DNA from: Hymenobacter sp. DG01
GTDB taxonomy: Bacteria > Bacteroidota > Bacteroidia > Cytophagales > Hymenobacteraceae
DNA length: 64,000 nt
Reading direction: 5' to 3'
NCBI RefSeq assembly: GCF_006352025.1
Contig: NZ_CP040936.1
Coordinates: 1-64,000 of the forward strand
Below, one piece after another: positions 27,801 through 36,604 of the stretch. The translations under genes and the position numbers were made by a program. The notes under the pieces were generated by a model. That model ran no database searches, was not told the DNA's origin, and was given only the letters and a program-made list of their open reading frames with translations. Each line of letters opens with the position of its first letter. The first letter of the stretch is position 1.

Positions 27801-28113
27801 CGCTCAGCTGTTTGGTATCAGCAGCAAGCCCTACATTGATTTGCGTATCGGTACCAATGGGGCGCTCTACCGTGATGAACCCAATGGAGCTGAAAACCAA
27901 AGTGCCGTCTCCGGCAGGTACAGTCAGTGTGTACGTACCGTCGGAGTTGGTTGAAATACCGTTGTTGCTACCCTTCAGCAGCACGGTTACCCCCGGCAAG
28001 CCTTCGCCTGTCGTGCGGTCCGTTACTCGGCCGGAAACACTCCGAGTTTGGGCTACCCCCTGAACGACACTTAGTGCCGCCAAAGGCAGACCCATGAGTA
28101 AGGATTTTCTCAT
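24880..28113 (-). CDS. SusC/RagA TonB-dependent outer-membrane receptor
   Basis: A full-length 1077-aa SusC-type channel powered by TonB-ExbBD. The signal peptide MRKSLLMGLPLAALSVV ends at GVAQ near residue 22. A carboxypeptidase-regulatory-like domain (SVSGRVTDRTTGEGLPGVTVLLKG) is followed by VVVTALGIQRESRAIGYA, the plug with RGNTSLNGNNQPLFVVDGVPYNND, and the barrel to RRYGVNLRVNF. The first 50 residues are very like the frameshifted SusC next to it, so the two probably arose by duplication and diverged in the barrel. It heads an operon with the SusD_2 lipoprotein and a small lipoprotein. An 8-bp hairpin (28140-28175) lies in its leader. Confidence 0.95.
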   Translation of the reverse strand: MRKSLLMGLPLAALSVVQGVAQTRSVSGRVTDRTTGEGLPGVTVLLKGSNNGISTNSDGTYTLTVPAGDGTLVFSSIGFITVERPIGTDTQINVGLAADTKQLSEVVVTALGIQRESRAIGYAVSEIQSQQVVQKSEPDVLRTLQGKVAGVNIVGSSGAPGSSTRIVIRGNTSLNGNNQPLFVVDGVPYNNDVTASDNTLVRGSSYSNRAADIDPNNIESINVLKGMAAAALYGNRGANGVILITTKTGSRGKADKGIRVGYNSSYSIEKIASLPEYQNKYGAGANFAQSAANGSWGPAFGSAQAPADVLHPLSGIAAFPEFQGARYPYQAFENNVKDFFNTGKLFENSVNVTAASDNATFSTVLSRSEQEGMIPESKFNRTSLSAGGSGNFNKLRIGANITYTNSDQRGPQLGANNAIGNASVMGRLLFIPRSLDLTGLPYINPLTRGPVLGWLTGQADNPYWSTEYNGYTSRVDRLSTSANASYDILKWLNLSFVGGLNTYNDNRRSFIRPGSVGASGTGEIIQDAITNTELEATTLLTVNQNLTEDFSLKAILGHNVNQRQYQSTSVIGSQYLLFDIDDIQNTKTQSQFGSGFTKRRIFGVFGDVTLGYKDIVYVNATARNEWTSTLAKNNRSFFYPSISTSIIFTEALGMQSDILNMGKLRAGYAKAGKDASPYQLNSRFALNPTFGNNAAGFGFPFTPTGGTTPVSGAAISGTIGNPALTPEFSKELEVGTDLNFFKDRIVLSATYYDKRSTAQIANVPLPYATGFTALVTNFGEISNKGIEGSLTLIPVDAGGFRWTSFTTFTRNRNIVEKLTEGVEQVAVAANYFSGGVQAIHKAGQPYGMIYGTKAARDPETGKVLINPSTGTMIPTTTTDVIGNPNPDYLLGFTNTFTYKGFTFESVVDFRKGGDVYSTTVATLLGRGVTKDTEDREKTVVIDGVYGNANTQLPLKNADGSSIPNNTAISLNDYYFGAGSAALSGPAEFSIYDATTVRLREVTLGYTLPATLLQKTPFRGVTLSLSGRNLWWFSPNVPKYTNFDPETNTYGGASNAQGFEYTNAPTARRYGVNLRVNF

Positions 28114-28139
28114 GGAAAAGAAAAAAGATAAAGGTGAAA

Positions 28140-28175
28140 AAGCGCGGTTTTACGAACAAGTACCGTTCCGCGCTT
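28140..28175 (-). promoter_or_regulatory. Hairpin in the 5-prime leader of the second SusC
   Basis: AAGCGCGG (28140-28147) pairs with CCGCGCTT (28168-28175) around a 20-base loop, 27-62 bases before the ATG. It could be a leader structure; there is no T-run to mark it as a terminator in the SusC direction. Confidence 0.35.
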
Positions 28176-29520
28176 AAAAATAAGCAGAGTTTATTGAAAT
28201 AAGCATCCTAAAAATCTTTTGATGCTATTAATAATGTCAAAAACACCTTCTGTCTTCGTTGTATGCCATAAAGCTCACTCAACGGTAGTCTGAAGGGTGT
28301 AAATCAGATATATAGAATTGTTACCATAAGTTGTATGTCATTGATTATTCATCTAGTATAACACTTGCTTAATTGATATAGTTATATTAAATACCTTATT
28401 TTGTTATGTTATTTTCAATATATAAGCCAAATAGTTATGACGACAGTTTTTTAGGGAGTATTTTCATTCTGCCTGTTCATGAAATTTATTATCTATAATA
28501 TATGATTTTTCTTATAATAGCTTATGCCTAATAGCCTTTCTCTCTCTAGGTGGGCTTGTTAAAGAGCTGCACCTGACGTTAGATAATTGCTCTTGTTGGC
28601 CATACAAACCAAAATGCCTTAGGTAAGCTTAAGTGTTGTATTATACTAGGCTTAGCTCAATTATTGAATAATATCTTTTGCATTTGTAACAATTATATAT
28701 ATAATAGGATTTTATAGCTTGTATTGCACATTGAGAATAGCCTTACATACTGCCCTCTATCTGTATTATAAGAATGTATCATCTACATAGCTACACTAAC
28801 CAGTATCATTACCCCAACAGCTACTCTTATTTGATATTGATTATTTTACATATATAATAAGCATTGTTATATATTTAGGCTTATCTGCATTTTATGACGT
28901 GGGCATGATTACTAATAGCTTTCGATCTGTAACAAAGGTTGACTTAGGGGGATACTCAAACAGAAGTAGAGACAACTATTTATGACAGTAGAATGGTGAT
29001 ATGCTGGCATCAATGTCTCGAGTCACTCCCACTGTGCCTTGAAGCAAGTGTTTAGCTCTACCGGCCAGATTTTTCCAAGATGTAGGCAACCCTGAAATCA
29101 TAAGGGGCTTAGGAACCAGTTACATCACTATAGGTATTCTGGATTCAGAAGAGCATACAAAGACCTACTCGCAACTGCCTATTGAATGCCATCTAGCGCC
29201 AACGACCAGAGGCAACTTCACATCTCAATGCCTTTGGTTTAGAAGGCTGGTGAGGCACATTGAATCTATCAGAGTTGAGTGGATTGCCTTTAGATCAAGC
29301 AAGTTTGGGCCTGCTGTTCGCTGTTGCTCAGAAAAGCGTGAGACGGGCAGCGGTTTTGCCTAGTAGAAGAAGGATGCTTGGTTCCTGGGCCCTGATAAGG
29401 CTGGAGTAAGGCCTATAGATAGGGCAGTATATCTCAACCCTTCAGACTAGTTGCATTTTTAATGGATAAAGCGAATTCTTGTCAGGTTGGCAAAAAACAA
29501 TTCGTTTATTTACGGCATCG
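28176..29520. other. AT-rich gene-poor island between divergent SusC genes
   Basis: There is no supported gene over about 1.35 kb. Bases 28201-28920 contain 217 G+C by my line count (about 30%), while the flanking genes are close to 60%. Bases 28921-29460 rise to about 45%. The region must hold the promoters of both SusC genes. I see no transposase, inverted repeat ends, tRNA or direct repeats. The second half contains a 106-codon open frame without a start codon (29043-29360). Confidence 0.8.
29001..29363 (+). pseudogene. Possible decayed reading frame
   Basis: From an ATG at 29001 the frame reads 13 codons to a TGA at 29040-29042, then stays open for 106 codons to a TAG at 29361-29363. The translated stretch (for example FFQDVGNPEIIRGLGTSYI) matches no family I know. 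A run of this length without a stop in 45% GC sequence is suggestive of a decayed gene, but it could be chance. Confidence 0.25.
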
Positions 29521-29547
29521 TAAGTTCATTCTAACATTTTCACTCAC

Positions 29548-32500
29548 ATGCGCAAAACAATACTTTCTGCGCTTCTGAGCGCGCCCATCCTGTTGCAGCA
29601 GGCCGCCGCCCAGAACCGCGAAATCTCCGGGCGTGTTACTGATGCCGCTAATGGCCAGGGACTTCCGGGGGTTACTGTACTAGTAAAAGGCACCACCGTT
29701 GGCGCGTCAACCAATGCAGATGGTGGATTTACTATCAGTGTACCTGCTTCGGCCACTACACTGGTTTTTAGCTCAGTTGGCTACTCCAGCATCGAGCGTG
29801 CTATTGGTACGAGCTCTACGTTCAACGTGAGCCTGGGCTCCAGCACCCGCAATCTGGATGAGGTAGTTGTAACGGGTCTGGCAACATCGGTTAAGCGTTC
29901 AAACCTGGCCAACGCCGTTTCCACGGTTAGTGCCAAGGAACTGGTGGGCAGCACACGCCCCGTAACCGTAGATGCTGCGTTGAGCGGCAAAGTAGTGGGC
30001 GCGAATATTGCCTCCACTAGCGGTGCTCCGGGCGGTGGTGTTTCCATTCAGCTACGCGGTATTTCTACCATCTCTGGTAGCTCACAGCCCCTTTACATCA
30101 TTGACGGGGTGTACGCCGTGTCGGATGAGGTAGGAAACGGGGCCGGTGCGGCCGCCTTTACAGGTGCCTCTTCAGGTACTACCCGTACTACCCAGGACAA
30201 CGGTACCAACCGTATTTCGGATTTGAACCCGAACGACATTGAATCGATTGAAATTCTGAAAGGCCCCAGCGCTGCGGCTATTTATGGTACTCGCGCAAGT
30301 GCTGGTGTTATTATCATTAAAACCAAGCGTGGAGCTGCTGGCCAGACGCGCGTGAGCGTATCGCAGGATATAGGTTTTGCCAAGGCCCGTAACCTGCTCG
30401 GTCAGGAAGGCTGGACGCCCGAGAAAATTGACAAGTTCTACTCCGGGGCGTCGGCTACTGCTGAGAAGGCCAAACTCGCGGCTGCTCAGGCCAGCGGTAA
30501 GCTCTACGATTACGAAAAGGAGGTATTTGGCAACACTGCCTTCCTGCGTAATACTAACGTAAGCGTATCGGGCGGTACTGACCGTACCAAATTCTACGTG
30601 TCGGGCTCCACGACCAAAGAAGGTGGTATCGTAAAGAACACCGACTACCAGCGTAACTCTATCCGCGCCAACGTAGACCAGAAAATCGGCAAACTGCTGG
30701 ATATTGGTATTAGCTCTGGCTACTTCAACTCCAGCAACCGCCGCGGCTTCTCCGGTAACGACAACAACGGGATTAGCTTAGGCTACAACCTGGCCCAGAT
30801 TCCGAACTACGCGGAGTTGCACAAGGATCCGGTTACTGGCCTGTACCCCGACTCTGATTATTCCGGTGACAACCCGCTAGCTGTTGTGGAGCGGGCTATC
30901 AACGAGGAAAAAACCAACCGGGTAACGCAGGCCGGTAACGCTACCCTGCACTTTATCGAGAAAGAGAATTCCTCGCTGCGTTTCGCTGCGCAGGGTGGTA
31001 TTGACTACTCCAGCAGCAACGCGCTGCTCGCGCTTCCTCTCGATTTGCAGTCCCAGCGTAGCTCGGCTAACCCGGGGGTAGTGCGCGTAGCCAAAAACGA
31101 ATTCTTCAACTACAACCTGCAAGGCTTCCTGATCTACGACTATCGGATTGGTCAGAATCTGAGCCTGACCTCGCAGGTAGGTCTGGTGCGTCTGGGGCTG
31201 CGTTCTAACCTCAGCTTCCAGCAGGGGCAGAACTTGGTACCTGGTCCGCTGCTGCCCAACCGTGGCTCGGTAATTACCCAAGATGTGCAGCTGACCGACC
31301 AGACGGACGTAGGCTACGTAGCGCAGCAGTCAGCTAACTTCCGCGACCAGGTAGAACTGACCGCCGGCGTTCGTTTCGATAAGTCGAGCCGTAACGGTGA
31401 CCCCAACAAGCTCTATGCTTTCCCGAAAGGCTCCGTTGCCGTTAACCTCGCTAAGTGGGACTTCTGGTCGGTAAGCGCCGTGAACCTGCTGAAACTGCGT
31501 GCCGCATACGGTGAAACCGGTGGACCGGCCTTCTTCGGTGGTCTTTACTCGCCGCTAACCGGTATCAGCATTGGCAACCGTCCGGGCTTTGTTCCCTCAA
31601 CTGTAGTGGGTAACCCCGAAATCGGTCCGGAGCGTGCTACCGAGCTGGAGTTTGGGGTTGATGTTGGCTTGCTGGATGGTCGTATCAACTTTGAAGCGAC
31701 GGCTTACAACAAGAAAATCAAGGACATTGTCAACACCTACGTGACGGCTCCTGGTACCGGGGTGCAGTCAGTGCGCGCCTACCCGGTAGGTGACCTGCGC
31801 AACCGTGGTTTGGAACTGACACTGGGCATTATTCCGGTTCGTTCGGAAAACTTCACCTGGACCACTAATAACCTGTTCTGGCTGAACCGCTCCGAAGTAA
31901 CCCGGATTATTGTTCCGGCCTTCTCGGCCAGCAGCGGCTTCGGTTCAACTTTCGGACAAACCTTCTTTGCCCTGGGCGAGTCGCCGTCGCGTTGGTACGG
32001 TACCCCCGTCAGCGCCACCGACAACCCGAACAATCCGAGCTTCCTGACTCGTTACGGTGATGCGCAGCCGCGCTTCCAGATGACCTTCCAGAACACCTTC
32101 ACCATCTTCAAAAACCTGGAAGCCTCGTTCCTCGTGGCATGGAAAAAGGATAGCTACACCAGCAACCTGACCCGCACTCAGAAGGATGCTTTCGGTACCA
32201 GCGAAGACTGGAGCGAGGACAGCGGCCAAACCGTCGATGGCGTTCGTTTGACCAAGGGTGAGTACCGCCAGACGCAAAATGCCTCGTTGTTTATCGAGAA
32301 CAGCGGTTATGTACGTCTGCGTGAAGCTTCTATTTACTACTCGCTGCCCGCCAGCGTACGGACCAGCCTGTTCAAGGATTACGTGAAGAACATCCGGGTA
32401 GGCGTTTCGGGTAACAACCTGCTGACGTTCACGAACTACTCCGGCTACGACCCCGAGGTTTCTAACTTCGGTCAGACGGCTACTTCTGCCCAGGTGGATG

Positions 32501-32556
32501 TGCTTACCTACCCGGCTACCCGCCGCATGTTCTTCCACTTGAACCTTGACTTCTAG
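29548..32556 (+). CDS. SusC/RagA TonB-dependent outer-membrane receptor
   Basis: A 1002-aa SusC-type channel. The signal peptide MRKTILSALLSAPILLQQAAAQ is followed by EISGRVTDAANGQGLPGVTVLVKG (carboxypeptidase-regulatory-like), then DEVVVTGLATSVKRSNLANAVS and the plug segment LRGISTISGSSQPLYIIDGVY. This plug has a longer Gly/Ala/Thr-rich insertion (GNGAGAAAFTGASSGTTRT) before RISDLNPNDIESIEILKG than the other copies. The barrel ends TRRMFFHLNLDF with the usual terminal Phe. It is transcribed away from the minus-strand SusC operon across the AT-rich island and is followed by its SusD after 63 bases. Confidence 0.95.
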   Translation: MRKTILSALLSAPILLQQAAAQNREISGRVTDAANGQGLPGVTVLVKGTTVGASTNADGGFTISVPASATTLVFSSVGYSSIERAIGTSSTFNVSLGSSTRNLDEVVVTGLATSVKRSNLANAVSTVSAKELVGSTRPVTVDAALSGKVVGANIASTSGAPGGGVSIQLRGISTISGSSQPLYIIDGVYAVSDEVGNGAGAAAFTGASSGTTRTTQDNGTNRISDLNPNDIESIEILKGPSAAAIYGTRASAGVIIIKTKRGAAGQTRVSVSQDIGFAKARNLLGQEGWTPEKIDKFYSGASATAEKAKLAAAQASGKLYDYEKEVFGNTAFLRNTNVSVSGGTDRTKFYVSGSTTKEGGIVKNTDYQRNSIRANVDQKIGKLLDIGISSGYFNSSNRRGFSGNDNNGISLGYNLAQIPNYAELHKDPVTGLYPDSDYSGDNPLAVVERAINEEKTNRVTQAGNATLHFIEKENSSLRFAAQGGIDYSSSNALLALPLDLQSQRSSANPGVVRVAKNEFFNYNLQGFLIYDYRIGQNLSLTSQVGLVRLGLRSNLSFQQGQNLVPGPLLPNRGSVITQDVQLTDQTDVGYVAQQSANFRDQVELTAGVRFDKSSRNGDPNKLYAFPKGSVAVNLAKWDFWSVSAVNLLKLRAAYGETGGPAFFGGLYSPLTGISIGNRPGFVPSTVVGNPEIGPERATELEFGVDVGLLDGRINFEATAYNKKIKDIVNTYVTAPGTGVQSVRAYPVGDLRNRGLELTLGIIPVRSENFTWTTNNLFWLNRSEVTRIIVPAFSASSGFGSTFGQTFFALGESPSRWYGTPVSATDNPNNPSFLTRYGDAQPRFQMTFQNTFTIFKNLEASFLVAWKKDSYTSNLTRTQKDAFGTSEDWSEDSGQTVDGVRLTKGEYRQTQNASLFIENSGYVRLREASIYYSLPASVRTSLFKDYVKNIRVGVSGNNLLTFTNYSGYDPEVSNFGQTATSAQVDVLTYPATRRMFFHLNLDF

Positions 32557-32619
32557 ACCGGTGTTCAGTGCGCTGAAACACCCCTTCTGGTTGTTCTAAT
32601 CTTCTTTGATTCAACACTC

Positions 32620-34041
32620 ATGTACACTTCTCTTAAAAACATACCGCGGACGGTAGTATTAGCCTGCTCGCTGGCTGTGCTGCTACCCAGCGCCAGCTGC
32701 GACCTGGTGGATATTGACCAGGTGACGGACCCCACCAACCCTAGCTTGGACGACGTTACGGCTAATGCCTCGCTGGCTCAGCTGAATGCCTTGGCAGTAG
32801 GGGTAGAGGCTTCTTTGCGCCTCGGACACGTTAACAACGGCGCCAACAACAACTTGATTGGTGAGTTGGGGCGTGAGATTGTTATTCTGGCTAACAACGA
32901 AAACCGCTGGTACACGGAAATTCTGGGTACCCGTACCAACCTAGACAATAACGCGTTTTATAGCGCGGCCGCTTACAACGGTTTCGCACGGGTAGTGCGG
33001 GCATCCAAAGTATTCCTAGGTTCGGCTCAGGCCACGGCCGTTATCAATGCAGAGCAGAAGCAGGCAATTGCCGGTTTCAGCCATACCTACGAGGCATTGG
33101 GTAAGCTGCACATGCTGAACCTGATGGGTGAAAATGGTATCCGCATTGATGTAGACAACTACCTGAAGCCTGGTAAATTCACCGAGGGTAGTGCTCCTGC
33201 TCTGACGCATATCCGTCAGTTGCTGGACCAGGCAGCTACGGAATTGGCTGCTGGTGGTACCGCCTTCCCCTTCCAGCTTTCCTCGGGCTTTAACGGCTTT
33301 AACACGCCGGCTACTTTCCTGAAGTTCAACCGCGCCCTGGCTGCCCGCGTTGCTCTCTATCAGAACGATAATGCTGGCGCGCTGGCTGCCCTGGCTCAAT
33401 CATTCTACGATCCGGCAGGTAGCCTGACCATCGGGCCGAAGATTGTGTTTGCTCCTTCTGTAGCAAACGATGCAGGCAACCCCTACTTCCAGGTAGCCAA
33501 TGGCACGCAAAACCAGCTGGCTGTTGTGCCGTCAAACTTTGTGACGGAAGCAGAGCCCGGCGACCTGCGTTTGGCAAAAGCTCCCTTGCGTACAGGTACC
33601 GCCCGTACATTGGGTGGTATTACCAGCACGTACGAGGCCCGCGCTTTCCCCACTCAAACCACTCCGCTGGACATCATTCGCAACGAGGAGCTGATCCTGA
33701 TTGCGGCTGAAGCTAAAGCGAAGACCAACAACCTGACGGGCGCGCTGAGCGACATCAACGTGATTCGCACGAAAGCCGGTGGGCTCCCTGCTCTTACCGC
33801 TACCAGCCTAGCCGACCAGGGTGCTTACATCAACGAGATTCTGAAGCAGCGCCGCTACTCCCTGTTCTACGAAGGCCACTTCTGGGTTGACCTGCGTCGT
33901 CTGAACAAGCTGAACCCCACGCCGGCTCCGGGCATTACGCTGGCCTTCGCGTCGGGTAGCGCACCTACCGGTACGTTCCGCCTGTTTGACCGTCTGCCCC
34001 GTCCCTTCGCTGAGGTACAGTGGGATGTTGCTAATCCCTAA
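32620..34041 (+). CDS. RagB/SusD-family nutrient-uptake lipoprotein
   Basis: A 473-aa surface lipoprotein partner of the preceding SusC. The lipobox ends at C27 (LPSASC), then DLVDIDQVTDPTNPSLDDV. The family blocks LDIIRNEELILIAAEAKAKTNNLTGALSDINVIRTKAGGLP and QRRYSLFYEGHFWVDLRRLNKL are present in the C-terminal third. The ATG at 32620 starts the signal peptide directly. Substrate unknown; there is no linked hydrolase. A perfect terminator follows the stop codon by 7 bases. Confidence 0.92.
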   Translation: MYTSLKNIPRTVVLACSLAVLLPSASCDLVDIDQVTDPTNPSLDDVTANASLAQLNALAVGVEASLRLGHVNNGANNNLIGELGREIVILANNENRWYTEILGTRTNLDNNAFYSAAAYNGFARVVRASKVFLGSAQATAVINAEQKQAIAGFSHTYEALGKLHMLNLMGENGIRIDVDNYLKPGKFTEGSAPALTHIRQLLDQAATELAAGGTAFPFQLSSGFNGFNTPATFLKFNRALAARVALYQNDNAGALAALAQSFYDPAGSLTIGPKIVFAPSVANDAGNPYFQVANGTQNQLAVVPSNFVTEAEPGDLRLAKAPLRTGTARTLGGITSTYEARAFPTQTTPLDIIRNEELILIAAEAKAKTNNLTGALSDINVIRTKAGGLPALTATSLADQGAYINEILKQRRYSLFYEGHFWVDLRRLNKLNPTPAPGITLAFASGSAPTGTFRLFDRLPRPFAEVQWDVANP

Positions 34042-34048
34042 CCTGCTT

Positions 34049-34102
34049 TTACCAGCAAAAAAAGAGGCTGCTCAATTGAGCAGCCTCTTTTTTTGCTGGT
34101 AA
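34049..34102. terminator. Perfect 27-bp palindromic terminator
   Basis: Arms 34049-34075 and 34076-34102 are perfectly complementary without a loop base (centre CTCAATTGAG). The stem contains AAAAAAAGAGGCTGC with T-runs on both strands, suited to the convergent SusD and prfB genes. Confidence 0.92.
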
Positions 34103-34133
34103 TAACCTACTCAGTATCCAATAGTAAAGGCAC

Positions 34134-35211
34134 CTAATTCTGCATCAGGTAGCCCTTAATGTATTCTTCCAAATCCCCATCCAACACGTTCTGCACATCG
34201 GTGCGCTCGATGCCCGTGCGCAGGTCTTTGATGAGCTTGTAGGGATGCAGCACGTAGTTGCGAATCTGGGAGCCGAAGTCGATTCGCTTTTTGCCCGCTT
34301 CCACGGCGGCGCGTGCTTCGTTACGCTTATCCAGCTCCAACTGATACAGGCGCGACCTTAGCATGCGCAGGGCGTGCTCCTTGTTCATGAGCTGGCTGCG
34401 CTCGATCTGGCACTCAATCACGATACCCGAGGGAGCGTGCTTAAGACGCACGGCGGTTTCTACCTTGTTTACGTTCTGGCCACCCGCTCCGCCTGCCCGG
34501 TACGTATCCCAGGTGATGTCGGCGGGATTGATTTGAATGTTGATGGTATCGTCCACCACCGGGTAGGCAAAAACTGAGGCAAACGACGTGTGCCGACGGC
34601 CGCTGCTGTCGAAGGGAGAAATGCGTACCAGCCGGTGTACCCCGATTTCGCTTTTCAAGTAGCCGTAGGCAAAGGCGCCATCAATTTCCAGCGAAGCCGA
34701 TTTGATACCGGCTCCCTCACCGGGCTGATAACTCACCTGGCGCACGGTAAAACCCTGCTTCTCGCCCCACATGATGTACATGCGCATGAGCATTTCGGCC
34801 CAATCCTGGCTTTCAGTACCACCCGCGCCGGGGTTTATTTCCAGAATGGCGGAGAGCTGGTCTTCCTCATCAGAGAGCATGCGCTTGAACTCCAGGCGCT
34901 CTACAGCCTGCTCGGCTGCGTTGAACTCACGCTGTATCTCGGCTTCCTCAACCTCGCCTTCCCGGTAAAAGTCGTAGAGCACCTCGATGTCGCTTACCAG
35001 CTTCTCTACAGCCTCGTAGTCGTCGGTCCAGACCTTAACCGCCTTGATTTCCTTCATGACGGCTTCCGCCTTTTTTGAGTCATCCCAGAAGCCGGGTGCC
35101 GTGGTCTGCTGCTCCGTTTCTATTACCTGGGCTTTGCGGGCATCGTAGTCAAAGATACCTCCTCAGGGCCTCAGCGCGGCCCTTCAATTCCTTCACCTGG
35201 TCGTGGGTCAT
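34134..35211 (-). CDS. prfB: Peptide chain release factor 2 with programmed +1 frameshift
   Basis: RF2 (358 aa after frameshifting) ends translation at UGA and UAA. The first frame starts at the ATG at 35211 and reads 20 codons, [20 protein letters not shown], to an in-frame TGA (35151-35149). Skipping the T at 35151 joins it to GAC at 35150 and the 338-codon second frame. The site is AGGAGG, three bases, CTT TGA C, the classical RF2 autoregulatory shift with its internal Shine-Dalgarno. The stop-recognition SPF and the peptidyl-hydrolysis GGQ (GAGGQNVNK) are both present. Without the shift only the 307 residues after an internal ATG at 35057 would be annotated, which would be a truncation. 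Confidence 0.96.
35145..35165 (-). promoter_or_regulatory. RF2 frameshift site (AGGAGG..CTTTGAC)
   Basis: On the minus strand the AGGAGG stimulator precedes CTT TGA C by three bases. Low RF2 lets the ribosome pause on TGA and slip +1, so RF2 controls its own level. Seen directly in the sequence; the mechanism is well established for this gene. Confidence 0.93.
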
Positions 35212-35318
35212 GGAAAAAAGAATGAATGATAAAACCAGTATTGCGTCCGACGTGGCGCATTACAGATCAAAGGTCAGCATAAATCAGGTAGGCGCGCCTG
35301 CTAAAACGATATAAACGA

Positions 35319-35349
35319 CAGCGGACGGCGCTGGGGGCGCCGTCCGCTG
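35319..35349 (-). terminator. Terminator after ilvE
   Basis: CAGCGGACGGCGC (35319-35331) pairs perfectly with 35337-35349 around a 5-base loop. On the minus strand it is followed by a T-rich stretch, between ilvE and prfB. Confidence 0.75.
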
Positions 35350-35374
35350 GAAGTGATGGGGTAGGGGAGGAACG

Positions 35375-36439
35375 TTAGATACGCACCATCCACTCGTGTA
35401 CGTCAGGGGCTTCGCCGCTCCGGATAGCTGCCAGGGCTGCAGATACGCGGTGCGAGAAAGCGTCGGCGGTTGGGGTGGGAAGGGTGTAATCCTGACCCTG
35501 GTAACCAATAACGGCAATTGGCGCAATGGTAGCGGCAGTGCCTACCCCGAATGCTTCCTGCAAGGTGCCATTGGCCTGCGCTTCCAGAATTTCCAGGGCC
35601 GAAACTTTACGTTCCTCTACCGGCATACCCCAGTCGCGGGCCAGCTGAAGCACGCTACGGCGGGTGATGCCATCCAGGATAGATGTGCTCAGGGCCGGCG
35701 TAACCAAACGGTTATCAATAACGAACACCGCGTTCATGGTGCCGGATTCTTCCACGTATTTGTGCTCAGAGGCGTCCGTCCAGATCAACTGGTTGTAGCC
35801 TTCCTGTTGAGCCAGCTTGGTGGGGTACATGGCCGCACCGTAGTTACCTGCATTCTTAGCGAAGCCGGCGCCGCCCTCAGCTGAGCGCACATACTTTTCC
35901 TCGAAGCGCACACGCAAAGGCTTGTTATAGTACAGGCCTACTGGGCAGGTAATAATCATGAAGCGGTAGGAGTCGGATGGGCGTACGCCCAGCATACCAT
36001 CGGTGGCAAACATGAAGGGGCGAATGTAGAGGGCGCTACCCGGAAAGTTCGGTACCCATTTGGCATCCAGCCGGATCAGCTGGCTCAGGCCCTGCATGAA
36101 CAGCTCCTCAGGCACGGCGGGCATGCACATGCGCTCGGCCGAGAGATTTAGGCGGTTCAGGTTATCGTAAGGACGGAAAATGAAAATTTCGTCCTGCTGA
36201 TTCTTATATGCCTTCATGCCCTCAAAAATAGCCTGCCCATAGTGCAAAGCAGAGTTGGCCGGGCTCACGGGCATATCGGCGTAGGGAATGATCTGTGGCT
36301 CCTGCCACTCGCCGTTTTGGTAGTCTACTACCAGCATATGATCGGAAAAGGTCTTTCCGAATTCGAGCTGGTCGAAATCTATTTCGGCAAGACGCGATGC
36401 GGTAGTCCGCTGCGTAGGAATAGTGAGGGTAGCGAGCAT
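35375..36439 (-). CDS. ilvE: Branched-chain amino acid aminotransferase
   Basis: A 354-aa fold-type IV PLP enzyme that exchanges the amino group of leucine, isoleucine and valine with 2-oxoglutarate. The PLP lysine is K195 in FAKNAGNYGAAM. Other family blocks are HYGQAIFEGMKAYK, LYIRPFMFATDGMLG and the C-terminal EAFGVGTAATIAPI. This is the large, eukaryote-like BCAT subgroup. I start at the ATG at 36439, because the extra nine codons upstream (MLPFPTPPL) look like untranslated leader. It stands alone in a minus-strand series of unrelated housekeeping genes. Confidence 0.94.
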   Translation of the reverse strand: MLATLTIPTQRTTASRLAEIDFDQLEFGKTFSDHMLVVDYQNGEWQEPQIIPYADMPVSPANSALHYGQAIFEGMKAYKNQQDEIFIFRPYDNLNRLNLSAERMCMPAVPEELFMQGLSQLIRLDAKWVPNFPGSALYIRPFMFATDGMLGVRPSDSYRFMIITCPVGLYYNKPLRVRFEEKYVRSAEGGAGFAKNAGNYGAAMYPTKLAQQEGYNQLIWTDASEHKYVEESGTMNAVFVIDNRLVTPALSTSILDGITRRSVLQLARDWGMPVEERKVSALEILEAQANGTLQEAFGVGTAATIAPIAVIGYQGQDYTLPTPTADAFSHRVSAALAAIRSGEAPDVHEWMVRI

Positions 36440-36604
36440 GAGAGGTGGGGTGGGAAAAGGTAACAACTGTGCAGCTACTTGCCTGGGTGGAGGGGAGCCC
36501 GAGGGGTAGCCGCGGTGGGGTGGGTAGGAAAGGAACGAGAACGTGAGTAAGTAAAGGTGCAGAATTTCTTCCGAACACTTGTTAGTAAGGAAGGGTGCCG
36601 CTGC

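Noticed and set aside
28176..29520. Insertion sequence or integrated element in the AT-rich island
   Set aside because: No transposase or integrase fragment, terminal inverted repeats or target-site duplication could be found by eye.
34134..35057. RF2 as a 307-residue gene starting at 35057
   Set aside because: The upstream frame with CTT TGA C and AGGAGG shows that the true start is at 35211 with a +1 frameshift.
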